A stretch of DNA of 25,313 nt from a virus (IMGVR_UViG_3300036945_000477:1-25313), one strand, 5' to 3'. Numbered from the stretch's first letter, positions 5,359 through 13,146 are shown. Notes: generated by a model not told the origin, from the letters alone. Numbers and translations: made by a program.

Positions 5359-6447
5359 ATGTCTTATTTTCTCAAATCAGGTAATACGTTTCGCGTTAGC
5401 ACAAAAGAAGCAATGGACATTCGTGAAATGCTTCCTGCTGGCAACTATGTTGTCAAAGAGATGCCGATGGACGGCCCGCTTTACCTGGAAATGATCGACA
5501 GCTTCGAAATTAAAGGCAAGACATACGGCGACTTGTCTAAGAATACTGATCGTATTCTTAACACGTTCATGAGCCGTCCTGCCGCAACTGGCGTAATGCT
5601 TGCTGGTGAAAAAGGTTCTGGTAAGTCACTGTTGGCTAAGAACTTGGCAATCCAAGCGGCTGAACGTTTGCAGATTCCAACTATTGTTATCAACGCTCCT
5701 TGGGTTGGTGATAAGTTTAACAGCTTTATCCAAAGCATTGAACAACCTGTTGTAATCTTGTTTGACGAGTTCGAAAAAGTGTACGATAGTGATGACCAAG
5801 AAAAGGCATTGACATTGCTGGATGGTGTATTCCCAAGCAAGAAGTTGTTCATCCTGACTTGTAACGACAAGTGGCGCATTGACCAACACATGCGTAACCG
5901 TCCAGGTCGTTTGTTCTACATGTTGGACTACAAAGGTCTTGACTCAGCGTTCATTATGGAATACTGCATGGACAACTTGAAGCCAGATCTTCAGAAGCAC
6001 GCCGAGAAGTTGTGTCAAATTGCATCCTTGTTTAGCCAATTCAACTTCGACATGTTGAAAGCAACTGTCGAAGAAATGAATCGCTATGATGAAGAACCGC
6101 AGGATGCTCTGCGTATGTTGAACGTTAAGCCAGAGTTTGACGCAGGCAACAAGTTTAGCATCAAACTGCAACTTAACGGTGACGACCTCAAAGACACTGA
6201 TTTGGAAAGCAAGGAATGGAGTGGTAACCCTCTTCAAACACAGGTGCGTGTTCACTTTAAGAAGTTTGACGACGAGAAGGATGAAGACGGCGACTTTGGT
6301 TGGGATTGGGAACGTCTCCACTTCGAGGCAAGTGACTTGAAGAAGATTGATAGCCAAACTGGTAAGTTTGTCTTTGTTAAGGACGGTGCTGTTCTTACAC
6401 TTAATAAAGTGAAGGAAAAGAGCTACAATTATTACGATGCGTTTTAA
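5359..6447 (+). CDS. AAA+ ATPase
   Basis: 362 residues. Walker A is G-E-K-G-S-G-K-S near residues 83-90 and Walker B is V-V-I-L-F-D-E-F-E near 130-138. A sensor-1-like T-C-N-D follows around 168-171 and an arginine-rich M-R-N-R-P-G-R stretch near 179-185. The N-terminal 60 residues and the acidic C-terminal third (after about 270, with a D-D-E-K-D-E-D-G-D run) look like substrate-handling parts. AAA+ ATPases remodel proteins or nucleic acids using ATP; the target here is unknown. It has its own promoter and terminator, so it is a single-gene unit. It could be a clamp-loader-like or protein-unfolding factor, but nothing decides this. Confidence 0.85.
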   Translation: MSYFLKSGNTFRVSTKEAMDIREMLPAGNYVVKEMPMDGPLYLEMIDSFEIKGKTYGDLSKNTDRILNTFMSRPAATGVMLAGEKGSGKSLLAKNLAIQAAERLQIPTIVINAPWVGDKFNSFIQSIEQPVVILFDEFEKVYDSDDQEKALTLLDGVFPSKKLFILTCNDKWRIDQHMRNRPGRLFYMLDYKGLDSAFIMEYCMDNLKPDLQKHAEKLCQIASLFSQFNFDMLKATVEEMNRYDEEPQDALRMLNVKPEFDAGNKFSIKLQLNGDDLKDTDLESKEWSGNPLQTQVRVHFKKFDDEKDEDGDFGWDWERLHFEASDLKKIDSQTGKFVFVKDGAVLTLNKVKEKSYNYYDAF

Positions 6448-6470
6448 CTAACCGTTGTAAAAATACAACT

Positions 6471-6509
6471 AAGCCCTGTTGATAAAACCATTGACAGGGC
6501 TTTGTTTTG
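6471..6509 (+). terminator. Rho-independent terminator after the AAA+ gene, overlapping the next promoter
   Basis: A perfect 9-bp stem AAGCCCTGT (6471-6479) / ACAGGGCTT (6494-6502) is followed by the U-rich TTGTTTT. The right arm contains the last bases of the -35 box (TTGACA 6491-6496) of the next transcription unit, so end and start signals share sequence. Confidence 0.88.
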
Positions 6510-6519
6510 ACTGTATAAT
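6491..6519 (+). promoter_or_regulatory. Consensus sigma-70 promoter of the 6547 operon
   Basis: TTGACA (6491-6496), 17-base spacer, TATAAT (6514-6519): a perfect match. It probably drives the run of coupled small genes and RNA-repair genes from 6547 to about 10070, which has no other clear promoter. Confidence 0.9.
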
Positions 6520-6546
6520 ACATACTTAAACACAAAGGAGCGAACA

Positions 6547-6720
6547 ATGGCTGGCAAAGCAAAATCAGTTTATCTAACAATAAACCCAAAAGGTACTTTC
6601 AAAACTGTTTTTCATAAAGTGTTCTTTGATGCTAAAGCATACAATGATTACATTAAGACAGACGAGTTTAAAGCAAAGTGGCCCAAAGAAGAATTTGATA
6701 TTGTTCGTGAGATTTATTAA
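6547..6720 (+). CDS. Small basic hypothetical protein
   Basis: 57 residues, preceded by AAAGGAG at good spacing, directly after a consensus promoter. It is rich in Lys, with an N-terminal basic segment M-A-G-K-A-K, a likely beta-hairpin (V-Y-L-T-I-N-P-K-G-T-F-K-T-V-F) and a helix (A-K-A-Y-N-D-Y-I-K-T-D). It has no membrane segment or known motif. As the first gene of an early-looking unit it may be a host take-over factor, but that is speculation. Confidence 0.8.
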   Translation: MAGKAKSVYLTINPKGTFKTVFHKVFFDAKAYNDYIKTDEFKAKWPKEEFDIVREIY

Positions 6721-6737
6721 AATGTAAGGAGTTTATC

Positions 6738-6938
6738 ATGATGGTAGTTGCAAAGTTTAAAGGTAAGATTGTTCAAATCGTTAAAGTGCAAGAATCCGTC
6801 ATGTTCTCCGAGGACAAGGGTTGGATCTTTATCTGCTTTGACTTTGACAAGGTCAACAGGCGCCGGGAGCATTTCAAATGGGTCAAGGCAAGTGAAACTC
6901 AATTTGAATGGGTCCGCGAGTTCGTGGATGCAGAATGA
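6738..6938 (+). CDS. Small hypothetical protein
   Basis: 66 residues. The start at 6738 has GGAG six bases upstream; the next codon is also ATG. The first half looks like beta strands (M-V-V-A-K-F-K-G-K-I-V-Q-I-V-K-V-Q), the second half is charged with Trp residues (F-K-W-V, F-E-W-V-R-E-F-V). It may be a small beta-barrel. The stop overlaps the next start (ATGA), indicating coupled translation. Confidence 0.75.
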   Translation: MMVVAKFKGKIVQIVKVQESVMFSEDKGWIFICFDFDKVNRRREHFKWVKASETQFEWVREFVDAE

Positions 6939-7060
6939 GAACTAAGATTGATATCATTGTTATAGTCTGTATGTTTGTAGCATTATATATCAACTTGACT
7001 GACTTTTCTAAACAGAGACAAGGAGTCAGCGGCCCATTAATTAGATTGGAAGTAAAATGA
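6935..7060 (+). CDS. Small single-pass membrane protein
   Basis: 41 residues. After M-R-T-K there is one hydrophobic segment of about 16 residues (I-D-I-I-V-I-V-C-M-F-V-A-L-Y-I), then a short polar tail of about 20 residues. The basic start suggests the N-terminus faces the cytoplasm. It overlaps both neighbours by ATGA, and this exact coupling on both sides supports a real gene despite its size. The function is unknown; membrane-located phage effectors of this size exist, but no match is claimed. Confidence 0.7.
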   Translation: MRTKIDIIVIVCMFVALYINLTDFSKQRQGVSGPLIRLEVK

Positions 7061-7605
7061 AGACATGGATTACAAGTGACTTGCACTTTGGACATAAGAA
7101 CATTATGAAGTTTTGTCCACAAACAAGAGCTAGATTTAGAGACGACTTGAGCTATATGAATAATGCAATGGTCGAGGAATGGAATTCCAAAGTTGAACCA
7201 GAAGATTTGGTTTACATTTTGGGTGACGTGGCATTTATGTCGGGCAGTGATGCTGGCAAGACTATGCAACGTTTGAACGGTGTGAAGATCTTGGTTGAAG
7301 GAAACCACGACCGCAAGACTTTGATGGATGCAACATTCCGCAATTGTTTTGTGGAAGTACACAAGTATTTGGATATCACGTATGACGGACACAAGTGCGT
7401 TATGTTTCACTATCCAATTGCTGAGTGGGATCAAATGCATCGTGGTGCTTTGCACTTTCATGGACACTTGCATGGCGGTAAGAGCGGATTGGAACAGTAT
7501 CGTTGTTTGGACGTAGGCATGGACTCAACAGGTGAAATTGTTATTTCCATGGAACGTGCTATCAATCGTATTAAAGATAACGAAATTAAGGGACATCATG
7601 TCTAA
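7057..7605 (+). CDS. Calcineurin-like metallophosphoesterase, probable RNA-end phosphatase
   Basis: 182 residues with the complete dimetal phosphoesterase set: D8-L-H10, G56-D57-V, G82-N83-H84-D85, H118 in F-H-Y-P, and G-H-L-H-G (136-140). Enzymes of this fold hydrolyse phosphate mono- or diesters. The gene overlaps a polynucleotide kinase gene, which overlaps an RNA ligase gene. In bacterial Pnkp, a kinase, a phosphatase of this same fold and a ligase are one polypeptide that repairs RNA breaks. I therefore infer removal of 2',3'-cyclic phosphate or 3' phosphate at RNA ends. A more general phosphodiesterase role is the alternative. Confidence 0.87.
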   Translation: MKTWITSDLHFGHKNIMKFCPQTRARFRDDLSYMNNAMVEEWNSKVEPEDLVYILGDVAFMSGSDAGKTMQRLNGVKILVEGNHDRKTLMDATFRNCFVEVHKYLDITYDGHKCVMFHYPIAEWDQMHRGALHFHGHLHGGKSGLEQYRCLDVGMDSTGEIVISMERAINRIKDNEIKGHHV

Positions 7606-8059
7606 GTTGTATATGTTGATTGGGGTGCCGGCAGCAGGTAAGAGTACTTGGATTAAAAACCAAGAGTGGCCTACCAACACCGTTGTTGTTTCAAGTGATC
7701 GTTTCATTGACGACTATGCTGAACAACAAGGCAAAACTTATAACGAAGTTTTTGAAGAGTATGCACCAATTGCCATGCGTTTGATGAACAACCAAGTATC
7801 GATTGCACAAGCTAACGGCTGTAATATTGTTTGGGACCAAACTAACACTACTGTTAAGAGTCGTAAGTCTAAGTTGGCAATGTTGCCAAATTATGAAAAG
7901 ATTGCTGTTGTGTTTGCAACTCCTGACATTTTGGAACACCGTCGAAGATTGGCTAGCCGTCCAGGCAAAGCTATTCCTGCAAAGATTATGACATTAATGA
8001 TTAACGGTTTACAAGAGCCAACTGTAGAAGAAGGCTTTAAGGAAATTTTGTATGTTTAA
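7598..8059 (+). CDS. Polynucleotide 5'-kinase
   Basis: 153 residues from ATG 7598, chosen because it overlaps the previous stop by 8 bases and begins just before the P-loop. Walker A is G9-V-P-A-A-G-K15-S16-T17, followed by V-V-V-S-S-D-R (general base Asp of the kinase family), D-Q-T-N-T, and a lid-like R-R-R-L-A-S-R. This resembles the kinase half of T4 polynucleotide kinase (PseT), but the HAD phosphatase half is absent. The phosphoesterase encoded just upstream may supply that activity. It would phosphorylate the 5'-OH of broken RNA using ATP so that the ligase encoded next can seal it. Confidence 0.88.
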   Translation: MSKLYMLIGVPAAGKSTWIKNQEWPTNTVVVSSDRFIDDYAEQQGKTYNEVFEEYAPIAMRLMNNQVSIAQANGCNIVWDQTNTTVKSRKSKLAMLPNYEKIAVVFATPDILEHRRRLASRPGKAIPAKIMTLMINGLQEPTVEEGFKEILYV

Positions 8060-8939
8060 GGACAAGTTGAAGGAGTACGTAGAAACTAGTGGCCTAGTTA
8101 ACATGAAAGAATGTGGCCTTGGTATCTACGTGCTAAAGTACAAGAAGAAAGTGTTCTACGATAACTTGTGGAACGAGTTCATTGCTGAATGTCGTGGGTC
8201 TATTGTGGACAAGGATTTTAACCTAGTTACATATCCATTCACAAAGATCTACAACTATGGTATCGAAAAAGAAGCACCTGTACTAGATGCAGACACTAAG
8301 GTTACTGCTCACCGTAAGGTAAATGGTTTCATGGTAGCTGTGACAATGTACAAGGGAGAACTGTTAGTGTCTACTACTGGTAGCACAGACAGCCCATATG
8401 TTACTATGGCACGGGAACTAATTGACGAAGCACGGTATCTAGAAGTTTGTAAGCGTTGGGAAGGTTATACTTTTATGTTTGAGTGCGTTCATAAGAACGA
8501 TCCACACATTGTTCCTGAAAAGGAAGGTATGTACATACTAGGATGGCGTGAAAATATTTGGCACAGCCAAGTTGAACATGACCCATTTGCGCTGATAAAT
8601 TTTGGATCTAGCTTTGGCTGTTTCCATACAGAAAGTACAACTACTAACATGGCACGTCTACAAGCAATGGCTAAGGAATGTAAGCATGAAGGATATGTAT
8701 TTTACACTGAAGATGGTGTGAGTGCTAAAATCAAGTCGCCATACTACTTAACTTCAAAGTGGGTTGCTCGCAATCCACGTACAGATAAGTTAGTAGACTT
8801 GAACAAAGACATCAAGCACAACTTGGATGAAGAATACTATCCACTAGTAGATGCTATCCGTGCTAACATTGTTGAGTATACTGCTATGGACGAGCAAGCT
8901 CGTTTAGTGTGGGTACGCAACTTCTTGGAGGTGGCCTAA
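8052..8939 (+). CDS. T4 Rnl1-like RNA ligase
   Basis: 295 residues. The nucleotidyltransferase motif I is K89-V-N-G92, where the Lys accepts AMP. Upstream is E-C-R-G-S (46-50), matching the conserved Arg-Gly region of Rnl1 ligases. Later motifs are F-M-F-E-C-V near 146-151, E-G-Y-V and K-I-K-S-P-Y-Y (motif V). The C-terminal helical region is shorter than in T4 Rnl1 (374 residues). The enzyme would seal RNA breaks, such as tRNA anticodon loops cut by host nucleases. The start overlaps the kinase stop by 8 bases, so phosphatase, kinase and ligase are made together. Confidence 0.9.
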   Translation: MFKDKLKEYVETSGLVNMKECGLGIYVLKYKKKVFYDNLWNEFIAECRGSIVDKDFNLVTYPFTKIYNYGIEKEAPVLDADTKVTAHRKVNGFMVAVTMYKGELLVSTTGSTDSPYVTMARELIDEARYLEVCKRWEGYTFMFECVHKNDPHIVPEKEGMYILGWRENIWHSQVEHDPFALINFGSSFGCFHTESTTTNMARLQAMAKECKHEGYVFYTEDGVSAKIKSPYYLTSKWVARNPRTDKLVDLNKDIKHNLDEEYYPLVDAIRANIVEYTAMDEQARLVWVRNFLEVA

Positions 8940-8949
8940 GGATGAATGG

Positions 8950-9165
8950 ATGGGATTAGGTGACCCAATTGGTAATGTTGCTAGAAAGATAGAGATGGGA
9001 CCATGGAAGCCCTGGTTTGCATGGCGCCCTGTCACTACTGTTAGCCGCAAACGTGTTTGGTGTACAACAATTTATAGACGTACTATTAATACCTATGTTG
9101 ATATGGATGATTGGACACGATACGAATACGGAAATCTTTTTGATGTAATTAAGGATGCACCATGA
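8950..9165 (+). CDS. Small basic hypothetical protein
   Basis: 71 residues, rich in Trp, Arg and Tyr (K-P-W-F-A-W-R-P, then R-K-R-V-W-C-T-T-I-Y-R-R). Two nearby ATGs at 8942 and 8946 are in other frames with early stops, so ATG 8950 with AAGG upstream is chosen. The basic aromatic middle suggests contact with nucleic acid or membrane, unproven. The stop overlaps the next start (ATGA). Confidence 0.72.
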   Translation: MGLGDPIGNVARKIEMGPWKPWFAWRPVTTVSRKRVWCTTIYRRTINTYVDMDDWTRYEYGNLFDVIKDAP

Positions 9166-9491
9166 GACTAATGTTAGGCACTAAAGACAAACCAAGTTTG
9201 CTTGTCAATATAGGACAAGAGTACAGTCCTACGCACTTCGACTTTTGGGTAGTCAATGGCGCCTGGGACGGCACATACTACAACGGATATGTCACAGTGC
9301 ATCATCCGTGGAATCCACACTCTAGCTTAGAGAAGGTTGAAATACTCTGTAACAATCAAGATAGGTTGCGTAGTAGTGATTGGAGCGGCGGCTATCAAGA
9401 AGTGTTTAATAACTTTCATGATAAAAGTTATGTAGCACCTAAACGTGAGCCAGTAGTGTTTGCAGATATGGATGACGACATTCCATTTTAA
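9162..9491 (+). CDS. Hypothetical protein with SSB-like acidic C-terminal tip
   Basis: 109 residues. The body appears rich in beta strands and aromatic residues (H-F-D-F-W-V-V-N-G-A-W-D-G-T-Y-Y-N-G-Y). The last residues are F-A-D-M-D-D-D-I-P-F, nearly identical to the end of bacterial single-stranded DNA-binding protein (D-D-D-I-P-F), through which SSB recruits many DNA-repair and replication proteins. The body does not look like an SSB OB-fold to me. It may therefore mimic the SSB tail to recruit or block host SSB partners. It is coupled to the upstream gene by ATGA and lies just downstream of the RNA-repair cassette. Confidence 0.78.
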   Translation: MRLMLGTKDKPSLLVNIGQEYSPTHFDFWVVNGAWDGTYYNGYVTVHHPWNPHSSLEKVEILCNNQDRLRSSDWSGGYQEVFNNFHDKSYVAPKREPVVFADMDDDIPF

Positions 9492-9501
9492 GGAGATAGC
9501 A

Positions 9502-9684
9502 ATGAACGAAAATATTAAAAAAATAATGTTAGAAGCAGGGTATGCGGCTCCAGAACTTGCAGGACGTGCTCATACATTAATTGATTTGGTAATCGAAGAA
9601 TCAATCAAAGTGATGAAGGAAAACGATTATCACGGGGAATGGCTTGGTGAAAAGTTAAAAGAACATTTTGGAGTTAAAGAATGA
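9502..9684 (+). CDS. Small hypothetical helical protein
   Basis: 60 residues. The start follows AAGGAG at good spacing. It reads as helices: I-K-K-I-M-L-E-A-G-Y, then L-I-D-L-V-I-E-E-S-I-K-V-M, ending W-L-G-E-K-L-K-E-H-F-G-V. Short phage proteins with a similar start (an N-E-x-I-K helix followed by E-A-G-Y) are common but uncharacterised. It is coupled by ATGA to the SLOG gene. Confidence 0.72.
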   Translation: MNENIKKIMLEAGYAAPELAGRAHTLIDLVIEESIKVMKENDYHGEWLGEKLKEHFGVKE

Positions 9685-10070
9685 AAATAGGTGTAACTGG
9701 TACTAGAGAAGGAATGAATGAAACTCAATTTGAGCAAGTCAAACAGTTTCTAGAAAAGCATAAGGGTGCAGAATTACATCACGGGGATTGTCGTGGAGTT
9801 GATGTAGAAGTTGCTGCCATTGCTCGTGAACTAGGGTATAAAATTATTTGCCATCCACCGAAATCTCAAGCCCAACAAGGATTTTTTGGAGGCGATGAAG
9901 TACGTGAGCCTTTGGGATATTTGCAACGTGATCGAAAGATTGTTGACGAGACCGAAATACTATTAGTTGTTCCTCTCCAAAATGAAAGACAGGACAAAGG
10001 CGGTACTTGGTACACGTATGACTATGCACTCAAAAAAGGCAAGACAGTTCATATGTGCTATCCGGGTTAA
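9681..10070 (+). CDS. SLOG-superfamily nucleotide-binding protein (YspA/DprA-like)
   Basis: 129 residues forming one Rossmann-type domain. Motifs: G-V-T-G-T-R-E (4-10), H-G-D-C-R-G-V-D (34-41), R-D-R-K-I-V-D-E-T-E-I-L-L-V-V-P and G-G-T-W-Y-T-Y-D-Y-A near the end. These are typical of SLOG proteins, which bind nucleotides or nucleotide-derived ligands. Some SLOG domains act in NAD- or nucleotide-signalling defence systems, so a phage copy could bind or process such a signal. That role is inferred from family and company (NAD, ADP-ribose and alarmone genes nearby). It is the last gene before a new promoter. Confidence 0.82.
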   Translation: MKIGVTGTREGMNETQFEQVKQFLEKHKGAELHHGDCRGVDVEVAAIARELGYKIICHPPKSQAQQGFFGGDEVREPLGYLQRDRKIVDETEILLVVPLQNERQDKGGTWYTYDYALKKGKTVHMCYPG

Positions 10071-10096
10071 ATTGGTAAAATCAGTTCTAAAAAGAC

Positions 10097-10125
10097 TTGA
10101 CTTCGACAGGTTTTACCTGTATAAT
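10097..10125 (+). promoter_or_regulatory. Sigma-70-like promoter of rIIA-rIIB
   Basis: TTGACT (10097-10102), 17-base spacer, TATAAT (10120-10125). The spacer contains a perfect inverted repeat ACAGG (10106-10110) / CCTGT (10116-10120) abutting the -10 box. Confidence 0.9.
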
Positions 10126-10160
10126 AAACACATACACTAACAAACACAGAAGGATTTTAG

Positions 10161-12335
10161 ATGCTATTGCAAACTGCTCCAAACAATGAAGCTATTTTGA
10201 GCAACGTGGGCGAGATTGGCGAGTTCCGTATTCGCAACTCTGCTAAAGCGTTTTCTATTTTGAGCTCAGGCTTGTATGCTAACAAGATTCGTGCTATTGT
10301 TCGCGAACTGTCATGCAACGCTGTTGACTCACATACTGCCGCAGGCAAACAAGATACACCATTTGATGTACATTTGCCAACTCAATTGGAACCTTGGTTT
10401 GCCATCCGTGACTACGGTACTGGCTTGTCACATGATCAAGTAACCAATATCTATACTACTTACTTTGAAAGTTCAAAGACTAACAGTAACGATTTTATTG
10501 GTGCGTTGGGTCTGGGTTCTAAGAGCCCGTTCTCTTACACAGACAACTTTACTGTTACTGCTATTAAAGATGGCGTAAAAGGTATCTACTCTGCTTTCAT
10601 TAACGGCGAAGGTGTTCCTAGTATTGCTAAGATGGGCAGTGAAGAATCCACTGAGCCTACTGGCGTTGAAGTTAAATTTAGTGTGAACGACAACTGGGAC
10701 TTTTCAAAGTTCCGTGACGAAGCACGCCAAGTCTACACTTACTTTAAATTGCGTCCTGTAATTTCAGGTGTTAGTGAGTTCAATTTTAGAGAACGTACAT
10801 ACGAAACTGAAAACATCATTCCTGGTGTTCATAGTTATGACGGTGACCGCCAGTGTCAAGCTGTTATGGGTAATATTGCTTATCCTATTCAATTGCCTGA
10901 TGCGGCTCAAAAGGACTTGGGCGATGTTGCAAGCCTGTTGAACTGTGGTTTGGAAATGCACTTTGCAATTGGCGAATTGGACTTCCAAGCGTCACGTGAA
11001 GGCTTGAGCTATATTCCACAAACTATCGACAGCATCAAGCGTAAACTGGAAGCAGTTAACACACAGTTGGCAATTCACATTGCCACTGAAGCAGATGCTA
11101 TCAAGAACTTGTGGGAACGTGCTTTCTATTTGATGAAGAAGAAAGAGTCTTCACTGTGGCAAGCGGCAGTTAAGAAGTATGTTGTTGATACCAAGTTTGA
11201 CTTGATTGATATGACTGGCTCTAGCTACTACTACATCAAGGCTAAGGAATTTGAAGCCCCAGTCTTGCAGTTGGCTAAGAAGTACAACATTGAAATCATT
11301 GCGTTCCAAAAGAATGTTGGTTCAAAAGGTACTAGCAACTTGAACGCTTATACTGTGCATCCTAAAAATGCCGCAGACATTGCTTACAAGGCTTGGCAGA
11401 TTCGTGTTAGCGAAGGTGCAAACTTTATCAAGAACGACACCAAAATTGGTGCAAGTGCTCGTGCCAAGTATCACTTCAATAACACCAAGTTTGAAAAGGG
11501 TACTTACCACTATCAAACTGTTTATGTGATGAGTGCCGCGGATAAGACTAAGCCTGCAAAGTATGATGCGTTTTTGAAATCGCTGAGCACACCGCCAACT
11601 GTTTTGAACGCAACTGACTTGATGTTGAAGGAACGTGCTTCTAGTTCCGCTGGTGGTAAGAACGTGACCATTATGCGTATGGAAGAACGTAATAGTGGTG
11701 GCTACTACGCAAGCCGTGAAATGGTTTGGCGTGATGCTGGCAAAGCTGATAGCTTTGACAGTAAGGAAACTTACTACTACTTGCCGTTGAGCGGTTATAC
11801 CATCCTTAGTGATTTTGGTATGAGCAACTCAAAGCAGTTTGCCGAAGACTTGAAGCGTTGCGGTTTTGGTAAATTGAATGTTGAAGTTTACGGTGTACGT
11901 AAAGGCGATATCAAGTTTATCCAAACACAAAAGAACTGGATCAACATTGAAAAGTTTTTGAAGGATACATTGAGTGCAGTAAAAGAAGCAGATTTGAAGC
12001 GTTTGGTAGTTTCAACCGTTGACAAGAAGCAAATTTTGCAGTATCATAACACTATTACAGACAACGTTGAGAACAAAGCTAGTCCCTATATTAAGGTGGC
12101 TACTATGTTCAAAGGCGTAAGTAAAATTGATGGCTTTTCCAAAGAGTCTTTGCAACGTCTTTGCAGAATGTATGCTAAAGAATTGGAATTGTCTAAAATT
12201 GAAGATGCAGTTGAGAACGAGTGTGCCGCTGTTCTTAATCGCTACCCATTGTTGAGCGGCCTTGAAACCTACCGTATGAATAGTCTTGCGGTAGCTGAGT
12301 ATATTAATTTGATTGACGCAAAGAAAGGCGTATAA
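10161..12335 (+). CDS. rIIA: rIIA-like protein with GHKL ATPase domain
   Basis: 724 residues, the size of T4 rIIA (725). The N-terminal GHKL ATP-binding site is visible: N-box R-E-L-S-C-N-A-V-D-S-H (E49, N53), G1 box I-R-D-Y-G-T-G-L-S (D84, G86, G88) and G2 box G-A-L-G-L-G-S-K-S (114-122). In T4, rIIA with rIIB protects the infected cell against exclusion by prophage systems such as lambda RexAB and affects lysis timing, associated with the membrane. The gene has a promoter directly upstream with an AAGGA site, and rIIB follows one base after its stop. Confidence 0.92.
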   Translation: MLLQTAPNNEAILSNVGEIGEFRIRNSAKAFSILSSGLYANKIRAIVRELSCNAVDSHTAAGKQDTPFDVHLPTQLEPWFAIRDYGTGLSHDQVTNIYTTYFESSKTNSNDFIGALGLGSKSPFSYTDNFTVTAIKDGVKGIYSAFINGEGVPSIAKMGSEESTEPTGVEVKFSVNDNWDFSKFRDEARQVYTYFKLRPVISGVSEFNFRERTYETENIIPGVHSYDGDRQCQAVMGNIAYPIQLPDAAQKDLGDVASLLNCGLEMHFAIGELDFQASREGLSYIPQTIDSIKRKLEAVNTQLAIHIATEADAIKNLWERAFYLMKKKESSLWQAAVKKYVVDTKFDLIDMTGSSYYYIKAKEFEAPVLQLAKKYNIEIIAFQKNVGSKGTSNLNAYTVHPKNAADIAYKAWQIRVSEGANFIKNDTKIGASARAKYHFNNTKFEKGTYHYQTVYVMSAADKTKPAKYDAFLKSLSTPPTVLNATDLMLKERASSSAGGKNVTIMRMEERNSGGYYASREMVWRDAGKADSFDSKETYYYLPLSGYTILSDFGMSNSKQFAEDLKRCGFGKLNVEVYGVRKGDIKFIQTQKNWINIEKFLKDTLSAVKEADLKRLVVSTVDKKQILQYHNTITDNVENKASPYIKVATMFKGVSKIDGFSKESLQRLCRMYAKELELSKIEDAVENECAAVLNRYPLLSGLETYRMNSLAVAEYINLIDAKKGV

Positions 12336-12336
12336 T

Positions 12337-13146
12337 ATGAGCTATCCATTTTTGATCCAAGGTGCGAATATTGTTGTTGTTATCGACAACAAGCCACACA
12401 CTATCTCTAAGACGCACATCACTTACCAAAAAGTGTTGGACGCAATTAAAGCCCAAGATTGGGAAACTGTTAAGGACACGATTGATCCTAAGAAAGTAGT
12501 GTTGAACTACGGTCAAGGCAATCTTGAAGTACAAGGCGACAAACTGTTCTGGAAAGGTAAAGAGTTCCACAATGCGCTGTCAGCACGTATGATTAGCATG
12601 TTGCAAGAAGGCTTGCCAGTTGAGCCGTTGGTTGCATTTATGGAAAACTTGATGTCTAATCCATCCAAGCGTTCCGTAACTGAACTGTATGGCTTCTTGG
12701 AAAAGAACAACTTGCCAATTACTAGCGATGGTCACTTCCTTGCTTACAAGAAAGTGCGTCGTGACTTTAAGGATTGCCATAGCGGTACAATGGATAACTC
12801 CGTTGGACAAGTTTTGGAAATGCCACGTAACGAAGTTGATGACGACCAAAATCGTACTTGCTCAACAGGCCTGCACTTCTGTAGCCAAAGCTACTTGCCA
12901 CACTTCGGTGGTAGCGATAGCCGCACAGTGATCGTTAAGATCAACCCACGTGATGTTGTGAGTATTCCAACTGACTACGACAACGCTAAGGGTCGTGCTA
13001 GCCGTTACGAAGTTATTGGTGAATTGGGTGTGCATCCAGATGATGCTTTCAAAGAAGCAGTCCAAGATGCGGCCTACACACAAGACCAATTGGATGCCGC
13101 TGTTCAAGCCGCTGTTAAGGCAGCTTTGGGCGTAGCAGGTAACTGA
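12337..13146 (+). CDS. rIIB: rIIB-like protein
   Basis: 269 residues from ATG 12337, preceded by AAAGG and one base after the rIIA stop. A longer reading from 12313 would start within rIIA without a ribosome site and is rejected. The conserved core includes F-L-A-Y-K-K-V-R-R-D-F, H-S-G-T-M-D-N-S-V-G, M-P-R-N-E-V-D-D-D, C-S-T-G-L-H-F-C-S, V-K-I-N-P-R-D-V-V-S-I-P and Y-E-V-I-G-E-L. This pattern is typical of rIIB proteins of T4-like phages. The C-terminal part is Ala- and Asp-rich and probably helical. It works with rIIA against host exclusion systems in T4; the biochemical activity is unresolved. Confidence 0.9.
   Translation: MSYPFLIQGANIVVVIDNKPHTISKTHITYQKVLDAIKAQDWETVKDTIDPKKVVLNYGQGNLEVQGDKLFWKGKEFHNALSARMISMLQEGLPVEPLVAFMENLMSNPSKRSVTELYGFLEKNNLPITSDGHFLAYKKVRRDFKDCHSGTMDNSVGQVLEMPRNEVDDDQNRTCSTGLHFCSQSYLPHFGGSDSRTVIVKINPRDVVSIPTDYDNAKGRASRYEVIGELGVHPDDAFKEAVQDAAYTQDQLDAAVQAAVKAALGVAGN

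Noticed and set aside
6883-7473. 196-codon antisense ORF over the small membrane gene and the phosphoesterase gene
   Set aside because: The + strand genes are coupled by ATGA and carry complete metallophosphoesterase motifs. The antisense product has no recognisable motif and no promoter or ribosome site.
12331-12339. TATAAT directly before the rIIB start
   Set aside because: It lies across the rIIA stop and the ATG with no suitable -35 box. It is better explained as the end of the rIIA gene and spacer.
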